Shown: positions 61,308 to 64,000 of the stretch, one piece after another
Numbering within the stretch: position 1 is the first letter of the stretch
Layout of the letters: each line of letters opens with the position of its first letter
Assembly (NCBI RefSeq): GCF_001721645.1
Contig: NZ_CP017141.1
Location: forward strand, 4,774,001-4,838,000
DNA from: Pedobacter steynii
GTDB taxonomy: Bacteria > Bacteroidota > Bacteroidia > Sphingobacteriales > Sphingobacteriaceae
DNA: 64,000 nucleotides
Direction of reading: 5' to 3'
Position numbers and translations under genes: made by a program
The notes under the pieces: generated by a model
Seen by the model: the letters and a program-made list of their open reading frames with translations, nothing else
The model's database searches: none
What the model was told of the DNA's origin: nothing

Positions 61308-61919
61308 ATGGGAATATCAGAAAGAAAAGAACGCGAAAAAGGGGAGATGAAGAAGATGATCACTACTGCGGCCATGAAAATGTTCCTGGAAGATGGTTAT
61401 GCGAAAACTTCTATCCGTAACATCGCTGATTCCATAGAATATAGTCCTGGAACCATTTATCTCTATTATAAAGACAAAGATGAGTTGCTTTATGAGGTGC
61501 AGGGACAGGCTTTTCTTAAATTGCTGGAAGCATTCAGAACAGATGCAATAAGTACAGATCCTGTAAAAAGGCTGGAACAACTCGGAAAAATATACGTGGC
61601 ATTCGGATTGGAAAATCCGGAATTGTACGACCTGATGTTCATCATCCGGGCGCCTATGAACGTGGATGAGGAGCTACACAAGGACAACGGTGCGGAGACC
61701 TTTTTTTACCTGCTTAGGTGTCTGGAAGAATGTATAGAGAAAAAACTTTTGATTTTCAAAGATCCAATGCAGGCAGCGCTACAGGTTTGGTCTATGATGC
61801 ATGGGCTGGTTTCGCTGAACCTTCGCTGCCGTTTAAAAGTAATGCTTCCCGATGAAGGAGATGTTAAACCTGTATTATTTAAAGCAGTAGACGAATACCT
61901 GGACTCCATTAGAGTCTAG
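61308..61919 (+). CDS. TetR/AcrR family repressor of the efflux operon
   Basis: 203 residues. The HTH lies at about residues 14-60 (MITTAAMKMFLEDGYAKTSIRNIADSIEYSPGTIYLYYKDKDELL, quoted in part). The C-terminal ligand domain is helical. It is encoded 113 bases upstream of a TolC and membrane fusion protein operon in the same direction. Palindromes before its own gene and before tolC are alike, so it very probably represses both. The inducer is not known. Confidence 0.92.
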   Translation: MGISERKEREKGEMKKMITTAAMKMFLEDGYAKTSIRNIADSIEYSPGTIYLYYKDKDELLYEVQGQAFLKLLEAFRTDAISTDPVKRLEQLGKIYVAFGLENPELYDLMFIIRAPMNVDEELHKDNGAETFFYLLRCLEECIEKKLLIFKDPMQAALQVWSMMHGLVSLNLRCRLKVMLPDEGDVKPVLFKAVDEYLDSIRV

Positions 61920-61937
61920 GCTTTTTTTTACCTATGC

Positions 61938-61970
61938 ACTAAACACTGTTCACTATGTATACATCATTTA
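61938..61970 (+). repeat. Direct repeat copy 1, upstream of tolC
   Basis: A 33-base sequence from ACTAAACACTGTTCACTATG onward recurs at 62016-62048 with a single T to C change. It includes a palindromic TetR-operator-like part and an ATG that opens only eight codons, beginning MYTSF like the real TolC start. Confidence 0.9.
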
Positions 61971-62015
61971 CAATTAATTAAACCTGATCAATAAGACAAA
62001 ATTTTTTGCACCATT

Positions 62016-62048
62016 ACTAAACACTGTTCACTATGTACACATCATTTA
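62016..62048 (+). repeat. Direct repeat copy 2, containing the tolC start codon
   Basis: The second copy lies 78 bases downstream of the first, 32 of 33 bases identical. The palindromic part (ACTAAACACTGTTCACTA) runs into the tolC ATG at 62033, so a bound repressor would cover the translation start as well as the promoter-proximal region. Confidence 0.9.
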
Positions 62049-63406
62049 TTAAGCCATTTTTCGCCTTCGTTTTCTGTGTGTTGGCGTTATGGAGACCTCA
62101 GGTAGCGCTGGGGCAAAACCCACAGCTGGATGAATACATCTCTTTTGCCTTTGCGCAAAATCAGGGATTAAAGCAGCAACAATTCGACCTGGAAAAGTCA
62201 ATGTTTGCTTTGAAAGAAGCAAAAGCCTTGTATATGCCAACAATAAGCATGTTGGGTAGCTATACAAAAGCGGATGGAGGTCGTACAATCGATGTTCCGG
62301 TTGGAGATCTGGTTAATCCGGTTTACGCAGCATTAAATGAATTAACAGCTTCCAATAAATATCCTCAGCTTCCCAACCAATCTTTCCTGCTAAACCCTGA
62401 TAATTTTTATGATGTAAAATTGAGAACTTCTCTTTCTTTGATCAATGCAGAGATCCGTTACAATAAATTGATTAAACAACAACTCATCAGCAGTCAGCAA
62501 GCCGCATTGAATGTATATAAAAGAGCCCTGGTAAAAGACATTAAAACAGCTTATTATCATTATTATCAGGCTTTGCAGGGAGTGGAAGCCTATCAAAGCG
62601 CCTTATTACTCATCGCCGAGAACATCAGGGTAAATACCAGCCTCCTGAAAAACGGGGTTAGAAATGGAACTGCTCTGCTTCGTGCGCAAACGGAACAACA
62701 GAAAACAAATGCTGCATTAATCAATGCGCAGCGCAATGTAGGAAATGCAAAAGCTTACTTTAACTTTTTACTCAACCGTTCGCTAAAAGATTCCATCATT
62801 ACTGCGCCTATGCCTGCAGTGATGGCAGAACCGGATACGCTAACTGGCATTGCCGGCCGTGAGGAGTTGAAACAATTACAGGCATTGAAGGAAGTAAATA
62901 CCCTGGATTATAAATTGCAACGTTCAAGCATCATTCCCAAACTGAATACTTTTCTCGACCTGGGGTCACAGGGAATGGATTTCAAGGTCAACGATAAAAC
63001 TAGGTATTACCTATGGGGTGTAAACCTGCAATGGGATATCTTTACGGGTGGGAAGAACAAATTCCGTGCAGCACAGGCGCAATCAGGACTTAAGGTCACT
63101 CAGGCCAGACTGGATGAAGCAGAGCAGTCACTCCGCCTACAGCTGCTTCAATCCTATAACAATTACAATTCAGCTAAAGCGGCCTGTGTAAGCGCAATTT
63201 CAGGACTGACATTGGCGTCAAAATATTATAAAGATCAGCTTAAAGCCTACCATGCTGGTCAGTTGCTATACCTGGAACTGATAGATGCGCAGGACCAGTT
63301 GACGAATGCCCGCCTGCGAATGGCCGATACTCAGGCAGACCTGCAAATCACCCTTGCCGAACTGGAACGCGACCAGGCCACTTATCCAATTCATAACCCT
63401 CACTAA
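62033..63406 (+). CDS. TolC family outer membrane efflux protein
   Basis: 457 residues with a signal peptide to about residue 28 (CVLALWRPQVALGQN). It has the two helical hairpin repeats of outer membrane efflux proteins: YISFAFAQNQGLKQQQFDLEKSMFALKEAKALYMPTIS and the second DEAEQSLRLQLLQSYNNYNSAKAACVSA, quoted partly, with the periodic Leu/Gln/Ala pattern of the alpha-barrel. The start ATG lies within the repeated operator. The fusion protein gene follows after 11 bases, so tolC and the adaptor form one operon. Confidence 0.92.
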   Translation: MYTSFIKPFFAFVFCVLALWRPQVALGQNPQLDEYISFAFAQNQGLKQQQFDLEKSMFALKEAKALYMPTISMLGSYTKADGGRTIDVPVGDLVNPVYAALNELTASNKYPQLPNQSFLLNPDNFYDVKLRTSLSLINAEIRYNKLIKQQLISSQQAALNVYKRALVKDIKTAYYHYYQALQGVEAYQSALLLIAENIRVNTSLLKNGVRNGTALLRAQTEQQKTNAALINAQRNVGNAKAYFNFLLNRSLKDSIITAPMPAVMAEPDTLTGIAGREELKQLQALKEVNTLDYKLQRSSIIPKLNTFLDLGSQGMDFKVNDKTRYYLWGVNLQWDIFTGGKNKFRAAQAQSGLKVTQARLDEAEQSLRLQLLQSYNNYNSAKAACVSAISGLTLASKYYKDQLKAYHAGQLLYLELIDAQDQLTNARLRMADTQADLQITLAELERDQATYPIHNPH

Positions 63407-63417
63407 AATTCATAGAC

Positions 63418-64000
63418 ATGAAAGCCATTCATTATGTAGCGATATTGCTGTGTACACCACTTTTTTACGCTTGCAATAGCTCAAAACAGGTTGATCAGAA
63501 ATCAACCGCTAAAGACACCATTCCCGTTCAGGTCATCGCACTTAACCAGGAACACCACAACGCGCCCGTTACCGTATCGGGCGAATTTACAACCGATGAT
63601 GAAGTCGTATTATCCTTCAAAACCGGTGGAATCATCAATAGTCTACTTGTCAAAGAAGGTGATCCGGTAAAGAGAGGTCAGCTTTTGGCTACTTTAAACC
63701 TGACCGAAATCAATGCACAGGTGCAACAAGCCCAGTTAAACCGGGAAAAAGCAAAGCGTGATTACCAGCGTACCAAAAACCTGTACACGGATAGTGTAGC
63801 TACACTGGAGCAATTGCAGAACAGCAAAACCGCACTTCAACTGGCAGAACAACAATTAAACCTCGTTGCTTTTAACAGAAAATATTCAGAGATCCATGCC
63901 CCTCAGGATGGTTATATCCTTAAAAAACTGGCGGATGCAGGACAACAGGTGGCACCGGGAACAGCGGTATTGCAAACCAATGGTGCGCAATCCGGAAAAT
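63418..64000 (+). CDS. RND-type periplasmic adaptor (membrane fusion protein), N-terminal part
   Basis: The frame stays open to the end of the window, 194 codons. It begins with a lipoprotein signal (LLCTPLFYACNSS, Cys at 19), then the lipoyl-like half FKTGGIINSLLVKEGDPVKRGQLLATL, a coiled-coil hairpin (EINAQVQQAQLNREKAKRDYQRTKNLYTDS) and the second lipoyl half FNRKYSEIHAPQDGYILKKLADAGQQV. It links an inner membrane pump to TolC; the RND pump gene is expected just beyond the window. Confidence 0.93.
   Translation, partial: MKAIHYVAILLCTPLFYACNSSKQVDQKSTAKDTIPVQVIALNQEHHNAPVTVSGEFTTDDEVVLSFKTGGIINSLLVKEGDPVKRGQLLATLNLTEINAQVQQAQLNREKAKRDYQRTKNLYTDSVATLEQLQNSKTALQLAEQQLNLVAFNRKYSEIHAPQDGYILKKLADAGQQVAPGTAVLQTNGAQSGK

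Noticed and set aside
1..64000. CRISPR arrays, tRNA genes, insertion sequences and prophage genes
   Set aside because: No regularly spaced repeats, cloverleaf-like sequences, transposases or phage structural genes were seen on either strand.

Overview
The window looks like a chromosomal segment of a Bacteroidota member, most likely a Sphingobacteriaceae species close to Pedobacter. The reasons are the SusC/SusD pair, many SPII lipoproteins, DUF1080, DUF4374, DUF5686 and DUF2490 type proteins, an ECF sigma/anti-sigma controlled TonB receptor, and several promoters of the Bacteroidota type (TTTG near -33 and TAnnTTTG near -7). No tRNA, rRNA, CRISPR array, prophage or insertion sequence is visible. 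The genus is an inference from protein style, not from a search.

Layout. 1-8.5 kb: the end of a glycan-uptake locus (SusC, SusD, exported Gfo/Idh/MocA oxidoreductase, large HEAT plus double DUF1080 protein) with no classical glycoside hydrolase, suggesting oxidative cleavage through 3-keto sugars. 8.5-11 kb: small lipoproteins and stress-type proteins. 11-18.4 kb: a minus-strand iron/siderophore-type block (ECF sigma, DUF4374-like lipoprotein, FecR-like anti-sigma, TonB receptor, second DUF4374 lipoprotein, PepSY membrane protein). 18.6-23.2 kb: DUF1080 protein, an LCIB/C-type carbonic anhydrase in an operon with a bestrophin channel, and a family 39 glycosyltransferase. 23.4-32 kb: PQQ-like propeller, M28 peptidase, ArsR regulator with an old yellow enzyme under twin perfect operators, DegT-like and PAP2 proteins, M48 protease. 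32.1-34.4 kb: fdtA/fdtB-like deoxyamino-sugar genes with a GT14 transferase. 34.7-39.7 kb: OmpA lipoprotein, PAS histidine kinase, calcium/proton antiporter, GyrI-like protein.

39.9-43.7 kb is a complete class Ib ribonucleotide reductase operon nrdH-I-E-F with a palindrome-rich upstream region. 43.8-49.5 kb holds a tandem universal stress protein, a PAS/DHp protein without an ATPase domain overlapping a metallophosphoesterase, an AraC regulator divergent from DoxX plus a polysaccharide deacetylase, and an alkaline-phosphatase-fold enzyme. 49.8-52.3 kb is a methionine ABC importer metN-I-Q with a strong operator-like inverted repeat over its promoter. 52.4-61.2 kb carries a GNAT and an SRPBCC protein, a probable sigma-factor remnant, an EnvC-like degenerate LytM protein, a DUF5686 outer-membrane protein, a TetR regulator and small envelope proteins. 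61.3-64 kb begins a TetR-controlled tripartite efflux operon (TetR, TolC, membrane fusion protein cut by the window end), with three copies of one operator-like palindrome.

The most interesting items are the LCIB-type carbonic anhydrase/bestrophin operon, the sigma factor and anti-sigma factor separated by a DUF4374-like lipoprotein, the twin ATATCG-N8-CGATAT sites before the ArsR/old-yellow-enzyme pair, and the triplicated TetR operator whose last copy contains the tolC start codon. The only gene-free stretch longer than 300 bases (21200-21514) holds a probable frameshifted small membrane ORF and nothing else I can support.
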